From Pogonophryne albipinna (lineage: Eukaryota > Chordata > Actinopteri > Perciformes > Artedidraconidae): a stretch of DNA of 64,000 nt. Every line of letters starts with the position of its first letter. The stretch's first letter is position 1. The notes under the pieces are model-generated. The model had not been told where the DNA came from. It was given only the letters and a program-made list of their open reading frames with translations, and made no database searches. The translations under genes were made by a program, and so were the position numbers. The stretch covers positions 17,460,195 to 17,524,194 of the forward strand of contig CM053256.1 of NCBI GenBank assembly GCA_028583405.1, written 5' to 3'. Shown in pieces: positions 36,587 to 48,485 of this stretch.

Positions 36587-37581
36587 CTGGGATGAGAAGA
36601 TAGATGGTTATAAAAAAACTCAGACTGTTGGTCAAAAACCTGCAATGCAATGAAGAGCTAGAAGCATTCCCTTTTTGACCCATAATGACAATTTTGTTTT
36701 AGTAAAATCAGCGCTTAAAAGTTATGTTATCACTTACTAATTGAAATCACATTGTTTTCAACAGACTGATGAACAAATGTATAAGACCGTGACAGTGAGA
36801 AGCATCTGATTCAGCGAAATGAAGGAGAAACACGCTTGACTTTGAATCATCCTCCAAAGACACAGAGGCCAACCAACCCCTGTCCGGGGAGTGTGACTCG
36901 TCAAACTAATAATGCATCACTGAGCCATTTTTGGAAAACCTCATAATATAAATACAGTTGTTATGATGGGGTCACTTGTGGAAAGGGTTTAAACCCCCTG
37001 CGTCTTCAGGATACTCATAATAGGATTGTAGAATGCATTTGTTCGGCTCAGAGATTGCCCCAACAGGGCCAGGGACCTTAGCTGGTCTTATTGCATGCAG
37101 GATTCTGAGGTACTTTTTCAATGTGCTGTACAAAAGAATAAGCATGTCGGACAATAAAATGGCAAATGGCACACTGCAGAGACTGAGCATCAATACATAT
37201 TATTACAAGCAATGGGAAGATTGTATAGGCTTCCAAAAACTTTAATATCACATTATAACGACTGAAACAGGATAAGAACAATGGAAAATTGACTAACTTG
37301 TTAAATGCATACAATACTTACAAATAAAGGAATAAAGAGTATTGCATCGAACAAATAAAATACTATGAGGTGGTCGTAGTTGAATTCAATATGTTAATTA
37401 TTAATGAGTTTTGTTTTAATTGTTTGTATTATTAGATTAGATTAATGACAAAAAAAAACAGAGGTGCAATACCTTGATTTCACTGTTTTGTGTAAAGTTA
37501 CTGAATGACATGCCCTCAGTGTTCATTGAAAAACGTGGCAGCTACCACAGGTCATATATTATAAAGAAAAAAGTCCCACAC
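36587..37581. other. dnah5 intron, no feature seen
   Basis: Intronic sequence with no recognised repeat or exon. Confidence 0.5.
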
Positions 37582-37716
37582 CTGCAGGTCATTCCTGGCT
37601 TCTTTGTTCTTGATCCAGATTTTTCCCTGCGTCTGGGGGTCGATCAGGAGGGGAAATCGGGCAGCCTTTGTGATAATTATGCCATTCTGAATAGACAGGT
37701 CATCATTAGGGAGCCC
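37582..37716 (-). CDS. dnah5: dnah5 exon, AAA5
   Basis: Encodes [53 protein letters not shown]...PLLIDPQ-QG--WI is universal in dyneins. Acceptor TTTACAG, donor GTGTGG; 45 codons, phase 0. Confidence 0.94.
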
Positions 37717-38031
37717 CTGTAAAATGAAAGACAAATGAATGCAGGCTAAAGTGTGATGTTTATCAATTCCAGATAAATTATTGTCTTATTTAAAGAATTC
37801 TACTTAATTGAACACAGTTTGTTTTGCTATCTAGTATTTCATTTAGAAGCAACAAACATGTAAAAGATAAAAAAATTGAAGTCAAAATCTAAATAAATAC
37901 AAATGCTGCTTGTCCAGTTGTGTTGTGCAGAACAACACAAAAAAACACATCTACCGATTACCTTTCCCATACATTAGATACATTGCGCATCAATTTGTAC
38001 GAACACATTTGAATTATTTTGCAGTACTGAC

Positions 38032-38213
38032 CTGTAGGTTCCACTCACTAACAGTGGGTGCGTCAATAAGGAGCTCGGTCAGATTGAGGTTGTTCCCAAA
38101 CGGGATGTGACGCTGCTTCAACTCACGCTGCCAGTCATTCTGTAGGAGGTTACGAAACTCCTGATTAAAGGGGCCGGAGTAAGAGAGGAACGCTGTGGCC
38201 AGAAGAACGTCAC
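38032..38213 (-). CDS. dnah5: dnah5 exon, CC2-AAA5 transition
   Basis: Encodes (G)[70 protein letters not shown] marks the AAA5 start. Acceptor TTTCTAG, donor GTCAGT. Confidence 0.94.
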
Positions 38214-38602
38214 CTAGAAAAAAAGAGACAAGGTGGTAAATACTAAAATGCAAATGCTTAACAGTAAGCAATAAAAGTTGTAGTATGTTCGCAATGCATC
38301 GGTAATTAACTGTCTGTCTAAATTGTATCATTTTGACCATATTGTTGGTAACTAAAAGTATTTGCATGCATTATTGGAACTAGACAATGAGGCCTTTAAT
38401 CAGAAAGGGACTTTATTTATTGTTTATTTTTTTAATCATCCACAAAAATGGTATAGATGAATGTGTTAATATTCAAGCACAATTACCCAAATCAACAAAA
38501 AATAATTACTGCTACGGAAAACAGAGCATGTTCTACTGTATTTGACTTTGGAGAGACATCTCTTGGAAGACATAGTTTTCTTAAACCAGCTTTTAAACCC
38601 AC

Positions 38603-38738
38603 CAACAAGGCGTTTGGTCAGGGCAGCGAACTCTTTGCTCTGCTCAGTCCATCTCTCCTTTTCACCAGCCAGGCCGCTGATGAGACTGGACGCCGTCTGC
38701 ATCTTGTGTCTGCAGCGCTCAGCGTCCTCCAGCAGGGT
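38603..38738 (-). CDS. dnah5: dnah5 exon, stalk CC2 / strut
   Basis: Encodes [55 protein letters not shown] is the conserved CC2/strut motif. Acceptor CCATCAG, donor GTGGGT; ends one base into a glycine codon. Confidence 0.94.
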
Positions 38739-39952
38739 CTGATGGGAAGAGAGGACAGACAAATAAGTCAGTAGAATGACTCTAAATTGCAGTGGGTGTA
38801 GCACGTGTTAGGTAAGCGATAGGCACCTGCCTTTCAACTAATGCATGCTAGCTTAGGCTTGCATAGGCTCAGGACCCACCGGACCCCCAATAGATAGATG
38901 TACATATTTCCTTTTAAAATATATAGTAAGAGGTCAAGAGCACCTTTACGCCATTTATCACATTTATGCTTTATCAGCCGCTCATAGGCAAATTAAGAGG
39001 TTATTAGCCCAATAGCAAGAATGCTATTGCATTTGGGCCCCGGAGATGAACAGCTCTGCGTCCTAATCACGGAATTATAAAAATAGTCAACTGGAGCTGT
39101 CCAGATCCTAATCAGAGTCTGTTGATGCACAAACTGTTCCATTTACATGCTGTTATTTTTCACAGAACAGAGAGTACAGATGATGGAAAATACACAGCAG
39201 ATAACTCACAAACAACCCACATTGAGCGACTGGACTCAGTTACATTCATTTCAAAAGGGGCACTTGCATGACTCAGGTTGAATCATTGATCACTTAAAAA
39301 AAGTATATATATATGTCTATACAGGGCAAATTATTTTACTATTACTATTTAACCGAATAGTACGGTTGTTGTGAAAGGACAGAAGTGAGCTGAGTTAGAA
39401 TGCAATCCCATTTCTCCAGGAAATTATTAATTAAATCAATAAAGCACAAAGACATCTGTGCCAGCTTTATGGATTCAAACAATAAAACCAACCAGCAAAT
39501 AAATGAACAAAGCCTGGATCCAAAATAGTGATCTAATTTTTTTTTAATCTAAAGTAGTGCAAGTCATGTGCTATTAAAGCTCTACTAAGCAGAATCCTTT
39601 TATATTACCCGATTATAGTACAGGCTTCAGTGAAAGAGACAAACACTTGAAGTCCAATTGTATCTTATGCTGATGTTCATTAATCATTCTTTGAAAAATA
39701 GCTACAAAATTGTCAACATTGAGCAGTGCAGTGTAGCTTATGCCTCGTAAATGCATAAATTCTAGGTGTTAAAGTGTTGGCTTGTTTTCCAAAGTATCTG
39801 CAAAACATTTACAATTCAGCCAACATATGCTCTCCATTACATAATCACATTGTAGTTTCACAGATATTCTCAGCAAACACTGCCTCTTTTTTATGTGGGA
39901 CACTGGATTGGATAATGCTTTTGTTTAGAGTGAAAAGAGTTGAGCTATTGAC
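38739..39952. other. dnah5 intron, no feature seen
   Basis: AT-rich intron with no recognised repeat, RNA or exon. Confidence 0.5.
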
Positions 39953-40090
39953 CTGTTTTTCCATCATGGCCTTCTCGTACTCCGCCTGTACCACATCCAG
40001 CTCGGCTTGCTTGGCATCCAGCTCAGCCTGGGCCTTCTGAAGGTCCACATTAGCTATGGCCAGACGATTCTGCTGCACTGCCAAGTTTGC
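39953..40090 (-). CDS. dnah5: dnah5 exon, stalk helix CC2
   Basis: Encodes [46 protein letters not shown], a heptad-rich helix forming the return strand of the stalk coiled coil. Acceptor TTCTTTAG, donor GTCAAT; 46 codons, phase 0. Confidence 0.94.
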
Positions 40091-40369
40091 CTAAAGAAAA
40101 AGAGAGACATGCCCATTAAATGTCTAAAGGAGTCACGGTCAGTTGTTGTAGGTGGAGAGCTAAGAGAGAGAGAGGGACAGACAAAAGACCAAAGAAAAGA
40201 CAGACCAGATGTGATGATAGAGGAGCGAAGAGAGGTCATTGAAGAACGCTATATAATGGAGACAGTTTGCCCAATTTTAAGCGCAAAAAAACACATTTTG
40301 CATGAAATTCACAATGAAACACAGAACAATTAAATATTTTAGTGAGGATAAAGATGTCTGAACTCAGAA

Positions 40370-41418
40370 GTCTCTTCACTCAGGTGTTTTGCCACAGGCC
40401 CTGAAAACTGCAGTCATTAAACCGCTCTTAAAAAAGAATAATCTAGATGCTTCAGTAATGAACAATTACAGGCCCATGTCAAACCTCCCATTTCTAGGTA
40501 AAATCATTGAAAAGGTAGTTTTTTAACAGTTGAGTAATTTCTTGCATTTAAATAACTGTTTGGATGGGTTCCAGTCAGGCTTTCGTCCAAACCACAGCAC
40601 TGAGATTGCTCTTGTAAAGGTCTTCAATGACGTCCACTTAAACACAGACAGTGGCAGAACTTCAGTGTTAGTATTATTTGATCTCAGTGCTGCGTTTGAC
40701 ACTGTTGACCACAACATATTACTAGACCGACTGGAAAACTGGGTGGGACTTTCGGCAGAAGTGGCGCTGTACTTCCGCACGAGACCGCTCGGGAGTGCTG
40801 GAGACGCTGTAGTACATATGCCGGGCCTGTAAGTGGCGCTGTACTTTTGCCACAAAATACACCAAAAGCAGCGAAGAAGACCCCCGAGCATGGTTGCCCT
40901 TCTGTTTATGCCCCGCGGTGGATTTAGCAACATGTAGTTCATGTAATTCTCCATGTCCACTTGTTGCTGATGGTTGTGGTAGAGGAGCTGTAGATTTTGC
41001 ACTAACATCTGTAGCATGGTCAAGCTGTAGATTTTGTACTAACATCTGTAGCATGGTCAGTAGCAGTAGCAGTAGTTGGACTCCGGTACTGCACATTACT
41101 CAAGAGACGTTGTAAAAAAATGAGTGGGGGCGAACGCACTAACCACTCCGCCAACGCCACCCCCGTCGTGCGGGCTGGATGAGAATGTCTGGCGGGCCGA
41201 ATGTGGCCCGCCAGAACGTTCCGTTTGCAGATCTATCCACCTTGGGACCCGTTATCGTTTGCGGGGTCCGTTTCCGCGTTTCCGTTACGGCCTCGTGTGA
41301 ACGAACGGGCTATACGAAAGAGAAAAGTAGTGGATACAACCATTTGCGCTCTCGTGTAAGCAGCACATATATTGCCTTGTGTTGAAAGGTGCTATATAAA
41401 TAAACTTGCCTTGCCTTG
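40370..41418 (+). mobile_element. LINE fragment interrupted by a MITE-like insertion
   Basis: At 40375-40755 there is LINE coding sequence: FLHLNNCLDGFQSGFRPNHS, TEIALVKVFNDV, then RT motif A LFDLSAAFDTVDHNILLDRL. It breaks off after ENWVGLS. From about 40755 to 41370 an unrelated block follows, with GAGACCGCTCGGGAGTGCTG and near its right end CGCTCTCGTGTAAGCAG. The LINE's own 3' tail resumes at 41372 (GCCTTGTGTTGAAAGGTGCT, ATATAAATAAACTTGCC). The middle of the LINE is missing. Antisense to dnah5. Confidence 0.68.
40987..41060 (+). repeat. 37-bp tandem duplication
   Basis: Two head-to-tail copies of a 37-bp unit starting GCTGTAGATTTTG and ending TAGCATGGTCA, differing by about two bases, followed by (AGTAGC)n. 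Confidence 0.75.
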
Positions 41419-42489
41419 AACACATGCCACAGGTCCAAATGCAGGGACTCAAAGCTTCAAGAGTAGAGCGATTTGAAAGAGTAAATCCGGGAGATATAAA
41501 CTTGGAGGGGGGGGATGAAGGGGTCATGAGAAGGTCAAAGGATGGAAACAGAGTCTGAAGAAAAGCTGAAATTATACTCTCTGGCTAGAGCTTGGGCTGT
41601 GAAGAAAGCATTGCAATAGGTTTAGAGACAGAAATGTAGAAAAGTTATGACTGGAGTCTGCTTGGGTGGCCTGGGGAATAGGAAGTCTGGAGCATTTATT
41701 TAATATTAATTGACATCTAACAGGACTATCCCTCCATGTCTGTCTGTTCAACTGTAACTCTGCCTGGCAGTCTGGCTGGTCAGCTTGAAGGGAGATCCAC
41801 TACTGAGCCGGAAACCAGAAAATCAATTTGCCAGGCTGTGTTTGACGCAAAAGCAAAAGATCAGGATCAAAGAGGAGGAAAAAGAGAGAGAAACAGAATG
41901 TGAGATTTAAAGTCAGAAAGACACATATAGAAAAATAAAAATGGGAAAAGATAGAGAGACAAACAATCAGTTAGACACGGGTTAAGGACAAATAGGAAAG
42001 GAGATGGGTGATTTAGAAAAGAAGTTGGTGAGTTGCACACAGGATGGAGAAAATGCAATGTGGCAGAGTGCAAAATGGGAAGGATAATGAGGCCTGGTAA
42101 CAAGGGGGAAAGGAAATCAGGTACAAAAGAACTACAGTGAAGGGAGAACGGAAGTGAGTATCAGGAACGTTTTAGTGAACACAATCCACAAGTAAAACTA
42201 CATGGTAAGAGTTTAAGCATTGAAATCCTCAAATGCAAATATACTGGTTATAAATGTATTGGACATCCACAGACTGCCCTTACAGGAAGAAAACTAGAGG
42301 GATTTGCATGAAATCACATGGTCAAGAAAGCAGTGTGGGTGTGTGTGTGTACCAAATTAATCAAGGATTTTGTGTTCAGAGTATTCTGCTGTGGAAAATG
42401 TTAATCCTTGGAAAAATTCATAAATACTGGCAATGCATTTTGTTATAGAAAGTAAGAAGAGTTTTAAAAGTTATCTCGGTTAAGATCTT

Positions 42490-43350
42490 TAAACTGGCAT
42501 TATTACATGGCTTAGTTGAATACTCGATTCTGATTGGTCAATTCAGAGCACGTGACACATTGTTAATCCAGTAGTACAGACCGCTGTCAAGGACTTATTG
42601 ACCGTTGTTAAGGACGCTCACATCTGCAGAAAGAAGTCCGGTCGATTTAACTGTATACAGTTTGGCAGTTTGCATGCAGTTTGCTTTTCAAACTGTTTGC
42701 TTGTCTTTAGTTTTCCGTTGTCTCCTGTCTGAGAGCAACATGGAGGATTTTAATATACATTTTAATATATTTGGAGAGCACAGTAATTTGGATGAATGGT
42801 TAGTGGCTGATGAGTCCCCAGCGAAGAAAAGAAAAAGACAAGAGGGACAATAAAACAGCGGAGAAGTAACGGGGCAGAAAACCCTCAACACGGAGCTGCG
42901 GTCCTTTTTACGCAGCGGTCCAGACATCAAACGGCAAAACATAATCAGTTGCCAGTTACTTTGGCATTAGGGCAGGGATATCTAGATACTTTCCAAGGTT
43001 TGACATAATGAATTGTGCTACTTTTAAAGCAAGCAACGATGTTTTCAAATCTGTAATCAAAAAGCAAAATGCTATTGAAGCAGTTCCTGCCGTTGCTACG
43101 TAGTTCAAAAGGTAACAACGGACTATTCTTAGCGGATGCATGTCATTTTAAATCAATAAAAAATGTTTTAAATCAATAATACTATTTTTTAAATCAATAA
43201 AAACATTTTCTAAATCAATAAAAGCATTTCAATTAATATTGGGAGTCATGTCGTTACTTTGTTGAATGTGGCCTTCCCTTGCGTCGGGCTCCTGATCAGC
43301 CTGTCGGGTGTTCTTTTACCCATAATGACCGCCTCGCTGCACATTATCCC
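42490..43350 (+). mobile_element. Unclassified dispersed repeat with a small ORF
   Basis: Contains ACATGGCTTAGTTGAATACT CGATTCTGATTGG, a phrase I associate with fish transposons, and ends near CATAATGACCGCCTCGCTGC. The ORF at 42605-42853 ends NMEDFNIHFNIFGEHSNLDE WLVADESPAKKRKRQ, an acidic stretch followed by a basic nuclear-localisation-like end. I do not recognise the protein with certainty. Four AAATCAATAAAAA repeats lie at 43150-43225. Boundaries are approximate. Confidence 0.35.
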
Positions 43351-43666
43351 TTACTTACATTGCAGATCTTTTTGCTTATGCACATGCAAAAACAAAATAA
43401 CAAAAATAATACTTTCGAAACATAGTACATAGCACTCACCAAAGTATTAGATAAAGAAGAGCAAGTTATGATTTAAAAATACATCTTTAACTGTTCACTC
43501 ACACACATGAGCCAGACCTGTATATCACCTGATAGCTGATCTAATTTGGTAGATAATAGTTAATATGTTTTTTTATGATTTGAACTGACTCTTTTCTTGA
43601 TGACTCCGAATTGTCCCAGTCAGCATATTCCTGTGCCAAATTGAAGAATATGAATAAACCCCTTAC

Positions 43667-43705
43667 CATGGACAGTTTAGGCTGTTTCTGTAGCCTTGGG
43701 TTTTC
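43667..43705 (-). CDS. dnah5: Candidate 39-nt in-frame microexon of dnah5
   Basis: Located in the intron between the end of the microtubule-binding domain (43975) and CC2 (40090). It has an AG acceptor after TTGTTTTCTTGC and a strong donor GTAAGG. It encodes 13 residues, ENPRLQKQPKLSM, without a stop. Both flanking exons are phase 0, so inclusion keeps the frame. The human protein as I recall it has no such insert, and the constitutive junction EVLPLK|ANLAV is complete without it. It could be a regulated cassette exon or a chance pseudoexon. Confidence 0.35.
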
Positions 43706-43974
43706 CTGCAAGAAAACAACATTTTCTTTCCACTGTAAATGTTCATTATTCCTCAGAGAGGAAGACCATTGACTGAGCTGGGCTTTGCGCAGGGGATCGT
43801 GTGAGCGCTCATATTTTATGTGTGTGTGTGTTGATGATCACAGGTGTTTCACAATGTATTTGTAAGTAAGTACACATTCCAGAGGCTGGCATATATATCT
43901 TTGTGGACTACAATTGAACTTCATATTATTTATATTCACCGTTTTGTGTATTGCCTTGAAGTGCTGTGTATTAC

Positions 43975-44154
43975 CTTTAAGGGTAAGACCTCCTTGTTGA
44001 TAGAGAAAAAGGAGGCCATAGCTTTCGTCCAGGAAGCGAGCCCGGCCACATTGCCACACACCCTCTTGGCTGTTTCAATGTTGTAGTCGGGCAAGTCAAA
44101 ATAAGGCAGCAGCAGCTCCACCATTTCCTCATTAATGGAGTCTTTGGTGAATTG
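43975..44154 (-). CDS. dnah5: dnah5 exon, microtubule-binding domain (distal)
   Basis: Encodes [82 protein letters not shown] is the conserved last helix pair of the dynein microtubule-binding domain. Acceptor CCTTGCAG, donor GTAATA; 60 codons, phase 0. Confidence 0.94.
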
Positions 44155-44625
44155 CTGCAAGGCAGAGGGAAAGAGAAGTGGTGATAATGGTGGTGGGATT
44201 AAGAGGGAAACAACAAAAATAACTTTTTTAGTCAACAACACATGTTACTTATAAACAAAACACTGTAGAACTGGCTGTACTTACAAAAATAATGAATGTA
44301 AAGGTATATGAGAAAAGAAGGAGAAAATGCTTATTGCAGCAGTGGTTATTGAGTATAATAAGGGGAGCACACAATAAAGATGTAGAGGACATGAGAGGAT
44401 CAATTACACAGACAAAAAAAAAATAGATAGAGAAAGAGATAATTAAGAAAATGACAAGGCAGAGCAATTCAAATGCTAAAATGAAAGAGAGTACAATGTA
44501 AGTGAGTATAAAAGGTATATAATAAAAGTATTAGTTGAGCAGCAGAAAGTGCTTCTGTTTCACTAGTATTATCTCAAAGAAGAACAGGATATAATTTAAG
44601 AGTCCATACAAATTATCTTTGTACA

Positions 44626-45195
44626 TATATAGTCAGCGCCAGATCTGGGGGGGCGCTGCGCTGGTAGCTCTGGGATGGAAACATTTTTTTTTGCTCATCC
44701 TAATTTTCTGCCTTGATGTAACAACATTCATAATTAAGTAAAGGTAACACCGTTTTCTCCCCGATTACACTTTTCATTTGCCCTGTACAATGGGCGCTGT
44801 AAGTGATGAAAGTGGGGGATGTTGGCTTATCAGGCGCCCGCAGCTCACACCCAAAGTGCGAGCGAGCGTCCGAGAGAGAGAGGGCGCGCCGGTACCGGGG
44901 ATTGTTGTTAGTATCTAGTGCTAGCTGCGCTAACGGATATAACAAGATGTTTCTACAACAAAGGTGGAGGAAGAGTCCTCTCCTGTCAGACTGAGAGACT
45001 CTATGAGGTAAAGGACTCTCTGAGTGACAGTTAACTTTAGTCTAAGTTATCTCAGTGGGTCTTAAAAGTTTTGATCAGAATGAATGTAAACAAATATTTC
45101 CAAGGCATACCTTTATAATTATTAGGATAAATAATAGCGCCAGCTAAAATCATGCCTAGGGCAGCAAATTGGTCAGAACTGGCCCTGTATATATT
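44626..45195. mobile_element. Small hAT (44634-45187) with near-perfect target duplication
   Basis: Left CAGCGCCAGATCTG and right CAGAACTGGCCCTG are imperfect inverted ends of hAT type. The flanks tatatagt (44626-44633) and tatatatt (45188-45195) differ at one base. 554 bp, with GC-rich sequence and (GA)n in the middle; no transposase. Confidence 0.68.
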
Positions 45196-45303
45196 GACCC
45201 ACCAATGTTAAAACATTTAACATAGTAAAAGTTCAGAAATACCTCACATTTGACAGCATCTACAACTTAATTAACTCTGAACATCTGATATTGGTGAGGG
45301 TAC

Positions 45304-45507
45304 CTGCAGACTCCCCAAGAAGTTTCCAGCTGTCATGAGCTTTAGGGACTCCTGCCAGGATGGCGTGTTGCAGTTCTTCTCTGGATCGATCTTCACTGGG
45401 TTGACTCGCCTCTGGAAGAGCAGCAGCACGCAGTCCATGATCCGCATGATGAGGTGGGGGGGGCGACCAAGTGTTCGTACAGTGGCAATGTCTGATGGCT
45501 TGATTGT
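45304..45507 (-). CDS. dnah5: dnah5 exon, microtubule-binding domain (proximal)
   Basis: Encodes [81 protein letters not shown] marks the stalk tip, and W-ESLKLM--GNFL follows. Acceptor GTCTCAG preceded by a cryptic-looking purine run, donor GTACCC; 68 codons, phase 0. Confidence 0.94.
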
Positions 45508-46431
45508 CTGAGAGTGTACAGAGAAAATACATGTTTACTGGGCAAACATATTGTATTTTCATAGGATATGCTATAAGGGGAGATAACAATGCGATGAGAT
45601 CAAAGAATAGAACAATTTGCTTTTCATGACATCCTTTACAATGCTGCAGTTTAAAAACATACAACGAAGGAAGTGTACAGAGATAAATAAGACTGGCATG
45701 TTGATATGATAGATAGAGGGAAATGAAGACAGTAAGTATAAAATCCAACAGTTCTGCAGAGGAGGACAGCGCATTACTTCAAGTGACTGAAGAAAATGAG
45801 AGCGGAAGCAGGAGAGTGAAGAAAATGTTTGGCTGCTTCATGGGCCGCCGGCCTGCTCGTCTCATCTCTTCTCCTTTTCGCACTGCTCTCTCCTTCCAGC
45901 TCCATTTGCTCTCAGATGTTTACTCGAGCCATTTATAGTATGAATCTCCAACCAAAAAGTCAGCAATAAACAGTCTAGTTTCTACTTGCCCTTCACCAAA
46001 CTAATTTTCTCTTCTCACCTCTCCAGTGCTTTTATCGAAATGTTTCAATACGGTCCCTTTAAATCAGCTTAATAAAATCCTAGGTACTCAGGATTAGCTG
46101 CAGTCTTTGTCTTGAATGATTTTCTTTTGGCAAATATTTGTCTTTTATTTGTATCTATGAAAATGAAAAAATCTCCTAACCTCAACCACTAGAAGCCTCT
46201 TGAATGAGTGTCAAAACTCACGTCCAGTTGTGTCCACAAAGAGCTCTAATTAAAACCCTCTAAAGCACTTATACATGATTATCAATTCCAGACGGACTGC
46301 CTGAGGTTTGCCTGCTTGGAAATACAAGGTTTATGTCCACAGCAGCAAGTAGGAAATTCTAATCAGGGACATGCCATGGGAGATCTGTATGCAACCCTCT
46401 ACCCAGGAGGACAGCTTTAATTACATCGCAG

Positions 46432-46715
<284 letters not shown>

Positions 46716-47454
46716 AAGGCTTTAGGCAAACCTGCATGGAACTACACACAGCAAGTCACAGAAAGTGCTTTAAGTGGCATCCTGAAGCAACACAGTGAGA
46801 GCAGGACAAATATTGGTGGGGGAGACATTAAGACTGAAACAGGGTTTACTGACAATTGCTAAACGTCAGACTCTCTTTTAGGGGAAATAGTTAACAGGGG
46901 CAGCAGAGAACATCATGAGGAGTGGCACTACAGGACATAGGAAATGGAGGATCTAGGAGATAATTAGTATTAACTATCCTGATGATATGGCTCATATGCA
47001 GAATTAAAGAACATGTCCTAATGAAAATTATTACTTTTTTATGTATTTCTTTTGATTGATGACATTTCCAGTGGAGAACTTTTTAGATGTAGTTATAGTT
47101 AATATTTATATCTCCCCAATATTAAAGTCTCGTTATATATTGAAAGCTTTACATATTTATTGGAGAACACTTTCCAAACCTATATCACAACTAGGCTTTT
47201 AGGATCTGGACTTTTTATCGTGCATCTGTCATAAGTTAAATCAACTTTAATCACAAATGTTAAAAAGTGATGGACGCTGATAAAAAATTTTTGTATGGAA
47301 TGAGAATAAAATCTGAATAGAAAACTATGGAAAGTTGTGGATTATCAAATCCCCAATTTTCAAATAAAGTTGAAAGGCAGTGACCAACAGTGTTTTAATT
47401 TGCTTCTTAAAGTTATCAATGTGGGATAATGTTGAATCTATTTGGTGCCCATAC

Positions 47455-47631
47455 TTGCAATGCAGCCTCTGCTTCCTGCAGAGCTGGCCGGGCAGATTCC
47501 AGTTTCTCCTCTGCGATGGCCTTGTCAGCTGAGATGCTGTCTACAATGGCCTGGGCCTTGTCCTTCACTTTCTGCACCTCCACCTTCACTCGCTCTGCTG
47601 CCTGGGCTTTTACTGTCACTTCCTTCAATAC
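47455..47631 (-). CDS. dnah5: dnah5 exon, stalk helix CC1
   Basis: Encodes [59 protein letters not shown], an uninterrupted heptad-rich helix ascending the stalk. Acceptor TCATCCAG; the donor CAA|GTATGG is weak at -1. 59 codons, phase 0. Confidence 0.94.
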
Positions 47632-47881
47632 CTGGATGAATGAAAAATAAATTAATTTCATTTAAAGAGTCTGGTCATATCATGTTTATTTTGTTATCAG
47701 TCATATCTTAGCCCGGTTGAGCATGTTTAATACAGTAAAGTAAAACAGCATATACACCTTGGCAAAAATATAATATGAATGACCAATATAGCAAGTATTT
47801 ATATCAAGGAAACGCACACAGACATACTCACACAGTCACGGACAGTTTGACCTTCACTGCTGTTTCATGCCTGAAACCTAC

Positions 47882-47996
47882 CATATCAGCTTTGTCATTG
47901 GCAACCTGTAGCTCCTTTTCTTTCACCTCCAGCTCCTTGCTGAGTGCTGCTACAGACTCTGATGCCTCCTTCAGCTTCTGGAGACCGGTGTTCATC
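47882..47996 (-). CDS. dnah5: dnah5 exon, stalk helix CC1
   Basis: Encodes (R)[38 protein letters not shown], the start of the stalk's outgoing coiled coil. Acceptor TGTTTAG, donor GTAGGT. Confidence 0.94.
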
Positions 47997-48485
47997 CTAA
48001 ACAGGAAAATACCAAACATCAGGTTTGTAATCCCAGCATTGATCTTGGACCTTGACTATTATGTGCCTGACTATGTGAGAGGCATCTGCACATCAACATT
48101 TCTAAGATAATGTTTGTTGTAAAACTTTTATTATGAACAACATGACATCCCATCAGGCATTGCACAAACAATTGTTTTTTAATGGTTTGGGTGGCACTGC
48201 TCGGGAGGGAAGGGTGGGGGGTCTGGGCTCATTTGCACCCTTTAAGTTTATCTATTTATTTGTATTATATATACTATTTTGTATGTTCTTTCCCACTATG
48301 ACTTTGTATGTCATTAAGTATGGTATTCCTGTCACACTATGTTTTTTATTTATTATTTCTTGTTGGTTGTTCTGTTTGTTGAAAAAGAGAAGCATGATTT
48401 CCATCCCAAAGAAGTCTGTACTATTGCTTACACTTGTATGCTTGAAACATGACATCCCATCAGTATTTGTGTCCACTGGGCACCA

